Positions 1 to 11,887 are shown, numbered from the stretch's first letter. The stretch is 64,000 bases of DNA from Meloidogyne chitwoodi (GCA_015183035.1 JACZZP010000002.1:1116001-1180000); one strand, 5' to 3'. Translations and numbers: made by a program. Notes: generated by a model not told the origin, from the sequence alone.

Positions 1-1353
1 AGTAAATGATGCTCATATAATACGTCATTGAGTATTAAAATTCGAAAAAAGCGCAAATAAATCTGAACAAGGCATGTTGCAATTTCGAATTCTCCCGCAA
101 TAATTAATATTCTACTTAGAAAATGAAGGCCATAACGTTGGGCTTTAGGCAAAATATTTTTCCTAATTATTTAAAAAATAATTATAATAATTTTTTGAAA
201 TTCACCTAAACATGAGCTGCTCAACTTCTTTGATTACAACTAAACGAATATTTGGATGTTTTCTAACTAATTGTTCCAAAAACATTGCAACCTTTGAACC
301 AACTCTATATAACGGATGACCCAATTTATTAACAATTGAATTAAGCAAAAATTGTTCTTGTTCAGATCTGTCAATTAGTAATTCTGTCATTTCTCTGCAC
401 GCATTAAGTGCAACTCCTTCTACCACATTACCAGCCAAAAGCTTTAAAAACTTTTTAAAATTTTTGTAAATTAAAAAACCTGTAACCCGTGAACAAATTG
501 GCTATAGCATATTTTTAATCGTTCCTCAAAAATCCACATAATTAAACGTTTTTCAAGTTCAATACCTTCTTTATCATTTAAGTCCTCAAAAGGCCTCTGA
601 AAAAATTAAAGCAATTAAATAAATCTATTATTTTTGCCTGATTAAATAAAAGCAATTTCCTTCCAGGAGGCAACAATTCGTTAACAAAAAGTTCTTTCAA
701 AGCCTCTAGTAAGTAAATTAAATATAAATTTAAATATTAAAATAAATTAACTTGTAATTGTATGTGCTTGTCTAATTGCCGATCCTTTCTTTCCAATAAG
801 TTCAACAAATCTATTTAAATAAAAAAGAGAATGAACAGGTGAACGTTGAATGCGCAATTGGATAGAAGAAATTCTATCATGAAATGCTCCTTTCTGAAAA
901 ACAATATCAAGCCATTCAGCATCCATTCTATTACGAGATTTATACCCTTAAGTGTTTCATAGGCTAAAAAAAAGATAAATATTTACATTGTTCAAAAAGA
1001 TTAGTATCATGTTCTAATAAAATTTCAGCCTGTTTCTTCATTTTTTGTACCAAATCTTCATCCAATTTACTTTCATCCTTACGATATTCGTCAATCTGAT
1101 AATCGTACCTTAATTTAAAATAAATTTACACTAAATTAAAATATTAAAAAAACCATTTATTAGATACTTCATGCTCAATTTTTGGTTTATTTTGCTTGAA
1201 AGTTTTACTTGCCACATTTGTTTTTGTATTATTTTTTTGCTTTCTGCTTTTAATTATCGAGGGATCTAAATTCTTTTTTGTGAATTTATTTAGTTTATTA
1301 TTTTGTTTAAATTTGCTTAAATTCTTCTTCTGATGTTTTTGAATTCTTACCAT
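1..1353 (-). CDS. CEBPZ: CEBPZ/NOC1 (Mak21-family) ribosome biogenesis protein, 5' part
   Basis: This is the N-terminal part of a nucleolar CBF/Mak21-family protein; the gene runs off the left edge of the window. The family helps mature and export 60S pre-ribosomal particles. The start at 1353 opens a Lys/Asn-rich basic stretch of about 65 residues, then a KWYD motif split by an intron near 1111-1145, as in CEBPZ homologues. Exon 202-438 encodes a helical-repeat segment (EQEQFLLNSIVNKLGHPLYRV, then HPNIRLVVIKEVEQLMFR) that matches the CEBPZ pattern of 'VNKLGDPDYRI...HPNM..VV..EVE.LLFR'. The next exon (1-150) reads RYGLHFLSRI...YLRFFR, also a CEBPZ-type block. Introns are short and AT-rich. 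The C-terminus is outside the window. It is divergent from the gene at 1579, with about 225 bp between the starts. Confidence 0.85.
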
Positions 1354-1578
1354 CTAAAAAATAATTGTTTTACAAAAAACTTATTAAAATAATTGTTTTG
1401 TTCGACTTATGTAGTTACTTTATTGAAAATATATTTTAAATAAGAAAATGATGAAACACACACATAATTTCAATTCTAGTCTTTGACCATTTTGTCCATA
1501 AATGATGGCATTTTGTCCTAACTTAAAGGTTTAGAAATTTTATCATAACTAATTTTTTTAATAGTTCAATTTTTTAGC

Positions 1579-2550
1579 ATGTTTTTTTCTCAAATTTTTC
1601 GTTCTTCTTGGCCTGCTTCATCGTTTATTAAAGTTATTTTGTTAGCAAATAAATCTTCCTTCAAATCGAAATTGGCCTTACTTTCAATTTCTACATCATC
1701 AAATTCATTTTCAATAGCAGATAGATTGCGACATCAGACAGAATTTTCTAGTTCTTCTAAAGAAGAACAATTAAAACCTTTAAACGAATATGTAGATATT
1801 GAAAAGAAAATTTTGCTAATGGATATTGCAAAGCAATTTAAATTGGTTATTTATTTAAGTAAAAATTTGGAAGGAGAAATGGTCATTAGGCTAGTCAAGG
1901 TTTTTTTAATTTATTAAATTTTATCTATTTATTTGTATTTTAAGAATTTGCGTGATTTTGATGTTTCTTCTTTTTACCCTTTAAAATTAGAAGATGCAAA
2001 ACTGTTTATTGGGACGGTTGACAAACTTTTAGCTTCTCTTCCTGTTGAATATCCTTCGACCCCAGATATTATTCATACTGGTGAGAAAAGTTTAGGCTAT
2101 ACTTTTAAGGACGAGTAAATTTTTTGACGCCTTTCCAGCAATTTTTAAAATCCCTAGAAGTTCTCTAAATCAATTTTTTAATTTCTGAGTAACTGGTTTT
2201 TCACTAACTATTGCCTTAAAAGTTATTTGATAAATTTTATTTTCAAAGCTTTTGAATCAACATTTCCTTCAATGTTTGCAAAAACTGTTTATAAACCACA
2301 AATAATTCAAACAAATTTGCACACCTTAGAAGCTCGTTTCGTTGACAGTCGAATTATTGGTCATTTAATTGTTGAATTTACATGTACTGAAACAATTGCT
2401 GAAAACAAAACAAACAAATTTGAATTTACAATCAAAGCACTTCCTTGGCTTAGACAACAAATTGTTTATTTATTGAAGAAACATGGTACTAGAGAATTTA
2501 ATTCATTAAAAATACCGAAATGGTTAGAACAAAAATCACTTGATGGATAA
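1579..2550 (+). CDS. Unrecognised three-exon protein
   Basis: I do not recognise the family. Three exons join in frame: 1579-1899, 1945-2114 and 2223-2550, with introns bounded by GT/AG. The start ATG lies 2-3 bases after a TTTTTTAG acceptor-like site at about 1570-1577, which suggests spliced-leader trans-splicing. The N-terminal ~50 residues are rich in Ser, Lys, Phe and Leu with few acidic residues, so a mitochondrial presequence is possible but unproven. The rest is a globular mix; the third exon has a strand-like segment followed by a Trp-containing amphipathic helix (LPWLRQQIVYLLKKHG) near the C-terminus. No membrane segment or zinc-binding cluster is seen. The length, roughly 270 residues, is estimated from the exons. 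Confidence 0.6.
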
Positions 2551-2927
2551 ATGTTTATTGTTTTTTGTTTAAGGAAATTTTTAATAAATTAATAAATTTG
2601 TTCGTTAATGTTTTTTCAATTTTTTGAAAGAATTTAATTTTCTTTTTAAGGCCTTTTTTAAAAAAATATTAAAATTTTATTATAATTAAATTAAATTTTT
2701 TATTTGAGTGTTTTTAAAAATCTGGAGATTTATCGATCATTTTTTACTGACTTGGCAATAAAAATTTGGCAGATTATTATAGACCAAATATTATAAAATT
2801 TTAAAAATGTTTATTCAGCTGTTAATTTAATAATTCTCCAATAAAAAGTTTTTAGATAATTTATTTTGAAATATATTTTAGTGAATATTTCTCTTAATTT
2901 CAATCATTTTCAATATCCAATTAATTA
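2551..2927. other. Intergenic, AT-rich
   Basis: No coding frame with splice support was seen. The stretch is T/A-rich and should hold the 3' end of the preceding gene and the promoter of the secreted protein at 2928. Confidence 0.6.
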
Positions 2928-4612
2928 ATGTTTTTTAAAAATATTTTAATTTTATTTATTTTAAATATTAGTTACTGTAATACACAAATACTTGATGGTC
3001 TTAAATTTGCAAAAACAGCTCTTGGTAAATAAATAATTTTTTTTTAAATAAAATATTCTTATTATTATCCCGAAAGGTGTGGCTAATAATTTGGCAAATA
3101 AAAATCAACCACAGCAAAATAATGGTTTGTGAAATAAATTTGAAATTTATTATATTTTGACTGTAAAGTTATCTTGTAAGATATATAATATCAATACTAG
3201 TGGTTGCTAATATTAATTTATTATTATTATTTTTTGTTGTTTATTTTGAAGGTCTATTAAAAACTGGATTAGGAGCACTTAATGGCTTAAATAGTTTTAT
3301 CAATGGTAAACCAAATAATCAACAAAAGGATATTGAACAACAACAAAACTTAAAACAAAATCAAGATATGATGGAGGAAGGACAATTAGTTAATAATGGA
3401 AAAAAACAAGAAAATGGTAAAAAATTTATATAAAATAATTGTTAAAAATATTATTAAAATTAAATTTTCTAATCCAGATTCAATTTTTTAGATAAATTAA
3501 AAATTTTATTTTAAAATCTTATTTAATTTAGAAGAAGATGAAAATGATGAAGAAGAAGAAGAAAATCAGGTATTTATTTAAATATTATATTTAGACCTTT
3601 TAATATTATAAAAATATAATTATAATAAATAATAATTTTTCTTTTTTAAGGTTAATGATGAAGACAATCAAGAAAAAAAGTCTAAAAAGAGAAAAAGACA
3701 TAAAATGTAAATATTTTTTTAAATTTTTATAACCAAATTATATTTAATTAAGAAAGAAAAGAAATAAGAAAAAACATATAAGTAATGATAAAAATGATGA
3801 GGAAGATGATGATGATGAAAATAATGAAGAAGAAGAAGAGGAAGATGAAAAAATGTTAGAGGATGAAAAACAGGATATTGATGAAGAAGAAGAAGATGAT
3901 GAAGAAGAAGAAAAAAGAGTGAGGAAAAAAAGAAAACATAAAAAGAAGAATCATAAAAAGAAGAAAAAACATCATCATCAAAAATCAAAAGGGTTTGTAG
4001 TAGAGATAGGAACGGGATTGGGTCCCTATCCCGTTTTCCTGTCCTTTTTAGATTCTCCGAGATGAAACTGGAATCGGGAATACCCGGTCTTCCCGATACT
4101 GGTTTTTTCAAAATAACTATCTCTAGTTTGTAGATATCTCTGAAATAAATTATTTATTAATTTTAGAAAAAGAAGAAAACATGAAAAGAAAAAAGGTTAT
4201 TTAAATAATTAATTTAAATAATTAATTTAAAGGTCATCATAAACATCAAGCTAATCATCAAAGACACCGTAATACTTCAGGTTTTCTAAATAAATAATTT
4301 ACTTTTCCATTCAAATGTTTGTACAAAAAAATTTAAAATGGAAATTTTTTAATTTTGGAAATATTTATTTTTAAAAATTTTAAATAATTTTTTTTTAATA
4401 TTTGTTTGGTAATGAATTTTAACTAAAATTTTATTCAAAAAAATTTTTTACTTTTTTTTAAAGTTTTAAATAAACCAAAATGTGAAGATTCAAAAGAGAG
4501 GGAAAAAAATTGTGAAAGAGCAAAGTCTTTAGGATTATGTAATTATAAAATAACATCATTTTATATGAATGAATGTCCCTTTACTTGTGAGAAAATAAAA
4601 TGTAAATATTAA
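2928..4612 (+). CDS. Secreted acidic/basic low-complexity protein with C-terminal ShKT domain
   Basis: The start at 2928 gives a hydrophobic signal peptide (MFFKNILILFILNISYC). Next come a Gln/Asn-rich segment (3249-3425), a Glu/Asp-rich and Lys-rich stretch (3531-3992), a short His-rich exon (about 4234-4279), and a last exon (about 4464-4612) with six cysteines spaced as in a ShKT domain, ending TFT/TC..C-like at EKIKC. ShKT domains are common in nematode secreted proteins; the name comes from sea-anemone channel-blocking peptides, and no toxin function is implied. About eight small exons join through GT/AG introns. The intron after 3992 carries a 125-bp transposon (see 4001-4125). It is convergent with the ion channel at 4721. 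The layout resembles the gene at 17897-19416. Confidence 0.75.
4001..4125. mobile_element. 125-bp MITE with 8-bp target duplication (hAT-like)
   Basis: The ends are inverted repeats: TAGAGATAG at 4001-4009 and CTATCTCTA at 4117-4125. The element is flanked by perfect 8-bp direct repeats GTTTGTAG at 3993-4000 and 4126-4133. It is clearly more GC-rich than its surroundings and contains internal inverted CGGGAT/ATCCCG motifs. An 8-bp duplication with short inverted ends is typical of hAT-superfamily non-autonomous elements; that family assignment is inference. It lies inside an intron of the ShKT gene, 8 bp after the donor. Confidence 0.8.
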
Positions 4613-4720
4613 TTTTAAAAAATAAATAATTTGTACTATTTTATTTAAAAATATAATAAATTTATTATTTAAATTATTTATTTAAAGGCACAATATTTTG
4701 ATATGTTAATATTATTTTAA

Positions 4721-6708
4721 TTATTTTGCAATTAACATATAATAAGTCCAATAAAATGCATTAAATAATGTATAAATTGCTATAAAATAAATATTATTAT
4801 TTTTTAATTAAAAATTACTTGGAAATGCAATTCTTGAGAATTTATCTAATTTTTCACAACTAATTAATACATTATTTGTTTTCTATTTTAAAAATAAATA
4901 AAAGTAAAATTTTAATTTAATTTTACTTTATTTTGACGAGACAAATTTTTTAATTTTTTAATACTACCACCAACATTATTATTATTATCTTCATTTCTCA
5001 TTTTAAATCCAATAGCTGCTAATTCAACAAGTGTTGCAAAAATAAAAGTCATTCTTTTTAATATATTTAAATTAATTTTTAAATTAAAATTACCCGCAAA
5101 GAATCCACAAATCAATAGCTTTTATATAACTAACTCTTGGTAAATTACGAATAATTGAACCAAATTGATAAATCATTGCTAATAAAATATTCTTTAAAGA
5201 AAATAATTAATTAATTAATATTAAAAAATAAATAAATAAAACTAACAACTCCAATCATTGTCCTTGCTGGGATTGACTTTAAATTAATTAATTAATATTT
5301 ATTTTATAAATAAATAAAATTACAAAAAATAAAGAGTTTATTAATTAATAAATAAAAAAAACAAACTTTTGGGCCAAGATAAAAAGGTATCCAACTAATA
5401 AAAATAAAAAGAAAAGTTGGATAAAATCCTAAAAATAATTTTTGAAAAAATTAATAAAAATTAATTTATACCTTGAAGTAAATACCAACCATATCTTCTT
5501 TGAAAATGAAAAGAAACTGTTAATTCATCCCAAACACCTGCAGCATATCTTTGTTTTCTGCTATTAAATGAATAATTTACCATATAAAAATCTAAATTAA
5601 ATATTTAATTTTAAATTAAATTAATAAAACCAGGTAATTCAATATCTTTAAACATTTGTACAGGTTTAGGTTTATTCCAAACCATTCTAACTTCATTTCT
5701 ATTATAATTATAAGATTCAAAAGTTAATAAACAATTAATAGAATCCATTGGAAACTTTTTTTTAATAAATATATTTTTTTTAATTTAATAAAAAAACTTT
5801 ATGTAAATCCATTATACAAGGTCCTGTTGATTTTATTCTCCAACAAGACCAAATAGAACCTTTTTTTAATTAAAAATAAAATAAAAATTATATTAATTAC
5901 CATTTGGAAATATCATCAAAAATACCTTTAAAAAATTATTAAATTATTTAACTTAAATATTTTTACATTTCGAAAAGGTGAACTATGTATTTGAGCACTT
6001 TTTGAATTAATAAAACAAGTATTTGGTATCCTATTAAAAAATTAAATAAATTATTTTAATTAAAATTTCTAACCAAATTGAATCTAAAAAAGTATAATCA
6101 AAACTTAAATTTCCTTTGCATGGTCTTAAATAATCATATGAAAGTGCAGGATCTTCCCAAAATTCATTTACATATAAATCTATTAATTTAAAAATTAAAA
6201 TAATTTTTAAAATTAATTTTTTACCGATTTCAAAATCTTGTGTTAATTCACTAACTGAAGTAACTTCTTGTATCCAAAGTTCTATACGCACAGTAACTGG
6301 ATCAGAAGGAATTTTATGTCGATTATAATGAACAGTTGTATCATAAAGAATATGATCTAAAATTAAATAAATATAAATTAATTTAATTAAATTAACCAAT
6401 AACATCAGTATCATTAGCACAATAATCAGGAAATGTTACAAATGAAGGAACTACTGTTGTCATTAAAGAAGAAGAATTAATTGGTGATCTTCTTTAAAAA
6501 ATAAAATAATATTTAAATTTATTTTAAAATTGCAAAATAACCTTAATTTTGAAAACTTTCCTCCATGAGCAGTAGGGGGAAAAGCATTAGATTTAGTTAA
6601 AGAATCAAGTAAAGGCACTAATGGTTGTGAATTTATAATTTTTTTAATAAAAATAAATTGATAAAATGCTGCTAAAATTAAGTAACACTTTTCTTGATTT
6701 AATAACAT
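4721..6708 (-). CDS. Cys-loop ligand-gated anion channel subunit (nematode ACC/LGC-like)
   Basis: A complete pentameric ligand-gated channel subunit can be joined across about 11 exons. It has a signal peptide at the N-terminus (start 6708). The extracellular domain includes [24 protein letters not shown] and WIPNTCF, followed by the Cys-loop: two cysteines with 13 residues between them around an FPMD motif. M1 ([19 protein letters not shown]) leads into a PAR motif before M2 ([21 protein letters not shown]), the signature of anion selectivity in this superfamily. M3 is in the exon at 5000-5080. A short charged intracellular loop precedes M4 in the last exon ([14 protein letters not shown], stop at 4721). 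Nematode acetylcholine-gated chloride channels (ACC/LGC-46-47 group) are the closest match I recognise; the ligand is not proven. It probably acts in neuron or muscle membranes. Confidence 0.85.
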
Positions 6709-8258
6709 TTTCTTAAAAAAAAAGAGTTAAAAAAAATAATATTTGTGGAAATATGTAATATTCCAAAAAATATAAAATATTTATTTATTGACAAAAAGAT
6801 GTTAATATTCTTAATATATAAATAAAATAAATATAATTTAACTTCAATTTTTTTTTAATTTATTAATAATTTAAAGTAAATACAAGAAAAGTAAAAAAAA
6901 TATGTAATAATTATTTATTAACAAATAAAAAAAAAGTAAAAAGAAAAAATGTTTAGGAGACATATACCTATTTATAAATAAATACATTAGTTTGTCCATT
7001 TGTCAACTAAAATAGAAGAAGAAAAAATGCCAAAATCCGTTACTTTTGCCATCTTTTTCTATTTTTTTTATTTTGTTAGTATATTCTCTATGGATTTGGA
7101 AAACATTGCTTTACTAGTTGACAAAATAAATTGTAAAGAAAATAGATTAAAGAGAAAATTTAACTGAAAGAATGTAGAAAATATTCCCAGTAAAATCAAA
7201 TTTCCGGACTCGATTCCGGGCTATAAATTTTTGAATGAAGCCATCCATTCAGATTTTTGGGATTTACTCCAGTTCAAGAGTAGACCGGAAATTAAAAAAC
7301 ATTCAGACCTCAGAAAAACACAGCAAGTTAGATCCGGCGCATGCACTATGAAGACAGTAGGTCAGTAAACTTTACAATGCTATTATTAGTGTATTCAATT
7401 GCTACAGGAATAAAGAGAAAAGCTGCATAAAGTAGATATTCCAGCAGAAATATGCACTCAGATAAGTTACAACTCCAATTCTGCCTAATTTTCAATCAAA
7501 AACCTAGTTAGAGTAGCAATGAAGTGACTCAACAATTATTTGATGCCGAGATAATCATAAAACATTGAATTTTCTTCCGGTATTTCCTCTAATTATCACA
7601 TGGATGTTTTGTCAATCTTTTGTTTTTTATTTTAATAAATTTGTATTATATTTTAATAATTTGTTGTTGTTTTATAATTTTAATATTCATTAGAATAAAA
7701 CAGTAAGTATTGAGATTGCCTTGTGTGTACCGTTACTGAAATGGCGGTACTATGACTCGTATTGAGATGGCGGTACTAACATAAGTTGACTCTAACCGAA
7801 CTTCGACAGTGAACTATCGTTTTCTAACTGTCTGCTTATAATAGTATATTAGGATAGGGGGGTATCATTTGAGCGACGCCGTTTGAGCGATGCCGAGTGA
7901 GCGCTGCCATTTGAGCGACCGTTGTAAAGGTCTCATTTGGGCGACGAATTTTTAGAAACTTCATCGCTCAAATGGCTTTCGCTCAAAATCTGTCGCTCAA
8001 ATCCTATCGCTCAAACGGCGTCGCTCAAATGAGACGCTCCCATTAGGATATCCAAGATTTTTCCGTTTTCTTTGTTCTATGATATCCGCGGATATTTTTC
8101 TTATTAACCCTTAAAGTCCGGACATTGCTAAAAATTCGTTTCAAGTATGATTTTTAGAGTTTTTTACTTTATAATACTTTATATATTTGTAGTATACTCT
8201 GTCGTTCTTTTTTAATCATTATTACAATTTTTCAGTTTATTCAAATAATATAATCTAC
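6709..8258. other. Gene-free stretch with repeat elements
   Basis: This 1.5-kb stretch separates two genes. It holds an imperfect inverted repeat at about 7196-7300 (AATTTCCGG near 7200, CCGGAAATT near 7290), two direct copies of TGARATGGCGGTACTA at about 7736-7780, and the 185-bp element at 7857-8041. I saw no gene. Confidence 0.6.
7857..8041. mobile_element. 185-bp MULE-like MITE built from GAGCGA motifs
   Basis: A perfect 27-bp inverted repeat lies at 7865-7891 and 8006-8032, inside slightly imperfect longer ends that begin GGG. The element is flanked by a perfect 9-bp direct repeat, ATTAGGATA, at 7848-7856 and 8042-8050. The interior is a run of diverged TTTGAGCGAY/RTCGCTCAAA units, forward in the left half and reverse-complement in the right. 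A 9-bp target duplication with G-rich inverted ends is characteristic of Mutator-like (MULE) elements; the family assignment is inferred. No coding capacity is present. Confidence 0.8.
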
Positions 8259-10369
8259 ATGGTTCCTCATCCCTTTTCAAACTTCATTCTCTTTTTATTT
8301 AATAAACATCAAGGAACTCAAAATTTTTCTTCTATTCCGCTTGAAATTGTCTTCCAAATTTTTGATCTCAGTTCACGTAATTTAAAAAATCTAAATCTAT
8401 ACTTTTTCTTTATATTTCAGCCAAGGATCTTTTTCATATCTGCTCTCTTAATCATGTTCATTTTAACAGAGTGTCGGCCTATTTAAATTCTGAACGTTTT
8501 GTTTTTCGATTTCGAAAAATTGTTTCCTTTGCCTATACATCAAACGAGGCCAATTTTTCTCCAATTGATTTTGGTATAAAGTTTAACATTAATACATAGT
8601 TGATTTGTTGCTTCTTTCTTTATCTTCTCTTAAGCTAATGTAAACGTCTCTTAGGCTAACTTATATTACTAAAACAAAATTGTCTAATATGAGAGAACAT
8701 AATTAAAGGAATAAAGTTGAATTACTCCTTTATTTTTTTATTTATAGCTCGTTTGATTCGTTTGTGTTGTTTATTTAGAGGTAATGCTCGAAATGCGATT
8801 AGCTGTGCGAACTTTATCATTCAACTTTATTTAAAAGTCGACTCATATAACAAAAATCACAACAAAGATTATTGGGGTAAATTGATTACAAAGGTTTTAT
8901 TTCTTTAAATTTTTATGAATAATCTCTTTAAAGATTTCTTTTGATTGGTCTCAAGATGATTTCATTTCGTTTATGAGAATGTTTGCTGAATCTACAGGAC
9001 TTTCAACCCGTGTTCGCAACTTTTTTATGTGCAAGAAAAATGATTTTGTTGAAGAATTGGCATTACGTCAATTAATTTTGGATATTTTCTTGAATGATTG
9101 TTCATATTCAACCAATGAAAATTCTTTGAATGTTATTCAGTATGTCAGTTTTCGTCTCTCTGCTATTCTTTATCTGTTTGGGTTTGATGGAGAACAGAAG
9201 CATCGTTTAATGCTTATATTGGCTGCTCCCGTCAGTAATCGATGGGATCAGGAAAATGATGGAGTTAATATACAGCCAATACAACAACTAGGTATATATA
9301 TTTTTTATCTATGATATGCCTTGAATACTCCAAATTTGCTGTCATAGGTTTGTAGTTTGCAATGATTGAGTTTAAAATATTATGAAGGAGTATTTAAAAA
9401 TAATTGCAAACAAGCAATCATCGCCTACTGTATGTGCAAATTTTATTGTTTATTATAGTATATTCCTCAAGAAAAATTTTTAAACTATTTTCTTCAGTAT
9501 TTTTTAATTTTTTAGAATTTGTTGACTATCAGCGAATTGTTGCTGACCCAATATTTGATCGACAAAGTGCCCAAACATACCTGGGAAAATTACCTCAATT
9601 TGTAGAACAGCTTTTATTTACAAAAACGCTCGATTTGAAGGAATTACGTTGGAATGAATTTGAATTGTTCAATTTTTTGGAATTATTGACAAGTTTATTT
9701 TTTATCTATTTTTTAATTTTAAAAATTATTTTAAGCTTACCCAGAGCCTTGGGTTCTCCGTAATTTTGCCTCATTACTTGTTTTATCGCCTGGACTTGCA
9801 AAAGTAGCTATCTCTATTCGAGCTTTACACGGTGACCCTGCTGAGGCTGGAAATACATTATTTAGCTGTATTGAGGTTTACTTTATTTATTTTTAAGCAC
9901 TTAATCCTCATTTAACGTTTATTTAAGCAATATCGGTCTTTAAAATATTCTGAAACCTGTAAATCAACGTTTAAAAAAGGCATATATTGTGAAAAAAGAT
10001 TTTTGACTTCACATAAAATTTTCAAAATTCCATTTTTAGGCTAGTATTTTATTGGGATTTGATACAAATTCTACACTAAAAGACACGCTTTTTGCTTTAA
10101 CTACAAAATGCACACCTTCTATTTGTTTGACGGTATTGAGAGAGGCTATTTCTACTACAAATCAGTTAACATTGGAGACATTTGGTGGACATCTTGGAGA
10201 TAATGGAAACGAAATAGCAGCAATTAATTGTTAATAATATTTAATTTTTAATTAAAAAATAAACTTTTTTTAAGTAGATGAAGTGGATTTTGTCAATTTA
10301 AAAAATGCATTAGAAGCGAGCCGTCAAGTTGCCGATTTATTTCTCACACAACTTCATCAAATTGTTTGA
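8259..10369 (+). CDS. prom-1: F-box protein, FBXO47/PROM-1 family
   Basis: Residues about 25-65 form an F-box (IPLEIVFQIFDL, SPKDLFHICSLNH), created by splicing the exon ending near 8377 to the one starting at about 8422. Downstream exons carry blocks that align with FBXO47: ARLIRLCCLFRGNARNAISC, an ELALRQLILDIFLND helix, a HRLMLILAAPVSNRWDQEND block, and EPWVLRNFASLLVLSPGLAK. FBXO47 proteins are SCF substrate adaptors; C. elegans PROM-1 acts in meiotic prophase progression and chromosome pairing, so a germline role is likely (family knowledge). The start follows a TTTTTCAG acceptor-like site at about 8228-8236, fitting trans-splicing. The last exon ends at 10369. Some exon joins in the middle (about 9300-9530 and 9700-9790) are less certain. 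Confidence 0.75.
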
Positions 10370-10966
10370 TTTAATTTTAATTTATTCTTGTGAAATATTA
10401 CAATTTTGCTCAATTCCTCCTTTAAATAATATTAAATTTAATTTTAGAAAAATATTCTGTGCCTAAAATATTTTGTGTATAGCTAGAGAAATTTTACAAT
10501 ACTTAAAAGTTGAAAATAAAAATATATAAAATTATTTTCCTAGCTATATATTTTTAATATAATTCCCTTACACTTAATTCTTGCCTTATCTCCTCTAGTG
10601 AAAACAACTTTTTTATTTTTGCATATTTTCATTAAATATTGTCTACCAAAATTAATTATAAACCTAAAACATGTTTATTTATTTTTCAGGCGTAACTAGC
10701 TAAAATTAGATATCCAAAAAATTTTCAATGATTGGATAAAAAATTTTTTCTTGATTTTTACTTTAATAAAAGTTCTAGTTACGCCTATATAATTTATCAA
10801 TTTTATTCTACTATAGCTTCACCAAATTCTTCACTTAATATTTTAATTTCCATATTTGTCTAATTTAATTAATTTTAATTAAAAAATTTTTTTATAAATT
10901 TATATTTCTTTTACGGGTTATGACCCTTCAATTTTTTATTATTTTAATTTCAAAATTTTAAAACAA
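10370..10966. other. Intergenic region with a short inverted-repeat element
   Basis: No gene was seen. It contains the 99-bp inverted-repeat element at 10688-10786 and the presumed promoter of the CCCH gene. Confidence 0.6.
10688..10786. repeat. 99-bp terminal-inverted-repeat element
   Basis: A perfect 12-bp inverted repeat, AGGCGTAACTAG at the left and CTAGTTACGCCT at the right, bounds an AT-rich interior. The interior also has a weaker inverted pair (GATATCCAA and TTGGATA). No convincing target-site duplication flanks it, so its class cannot be assigned. Confidence 0.6.
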
Positions 10967-11780
10967 ATGAGTTGGAATATTGTTGAACTGATGATGGACG
11001 ATCGACAACAACTTAAATTTATAGAAGCATACTTCAGTGTTGGATGGACAAGTTTAATAAAAAATATTAAATTATTTTATTATCTTTTAAAGATCGTCTT
11101 GAGTTGATCTTTCCAGATGCACCAACATCAATTCCTTTGGAGCAATTTATTCACAGTCTACCAAAGAATATAATTAACCAACAGACACATAAGGTTAAAT
11201 CGGCCGAACCTACATATCAATCTCAAAATCAGCAACATCAAACTTCTCCACATCAACATTCAACTGCTGCTTCACAAAATTCTTTACATAACGAAAAGGT
11301 TTTAATTTATAAAATATATTTGAGAAAAGATTTGTCTCGGGACTAAATTAATCAAAATTCGAGAAAATAATATTAAAAGTCCATAAAAATTAGTGAATTT
11401 GTTATTTTAGAATATCCATTATATATTTTATTAACTCATCTCTTTTATAATTTATTCCTTTCTTTTTTAATACTAATTATACAAATGTGTTTACTGTTAA
11501 TTCGGTCAGAATTTTTCAAAGAGGAAATATTTTTTTAATTTTATATTTTTAGTACAAAACTGCACTTTGCAATTCATTTGCTAATTATGGTGTTTGTAAA
11601 TATGGTGCTTCATGCCTTTTTGCTCATGGGGAGGATGAATTGAGGCGCTTTCCAAAATATTCTGATAACGGAAATGGAGTAAATTGTGGAAATCGATTCA
11701 AAAGAAGGCCAAGCGATGATTATGAGCATAATGAAGGTCGCCATAACGTAAACTATCGAACATCCATTCGAAAGTTGTGA
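10967..11780 (+). CDS. CCCH (C-x8-C-x5-C-x3-H) zinc-finger protein
   Basis: Three exons are joined. The first (start 10967) opens [12 protein letters not shown]. The second (about 11094-11300) has a Gln/His/Ser-rich linker. The third (about 11552-11780) contains one TTP/TIS11-type finger, [18 protein letters not shown] followed by ASCLFAHG, with spacing C-x8-C-x5-C-x3-H. The YKTxLC lead-in is typical of the RNA-binding CCCH fingers of nematode PIE-1/MEX-5/POS-1-like and TIS11-like proteins. These usually have two fingers; only one is visible here. The C-terminal ~45 residues are polar and basic. A role in mRNA binding is likely from the family; the target is unknown. Confidence 0.75.
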
Positions 11781-11887
11781 ATATTGTTGAGATGTTGAAG
11801 TGAAAGAAATTAATTTTATCCTGAGAAATTTTTTATAGAGATTCTATTTAGGCAAATAGATTGATTGTTTTTTTAATAGATAAAATT

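Noticed and set aside
3719..4111. Long minus-strand frame over the ShKT gene
   Set aside because: It is the antisense of the Asp/Glu/Lys-rich exons: GAA/GAT repeats read as Ser/Phe/His/Leu on the other strand. No splice or start support.
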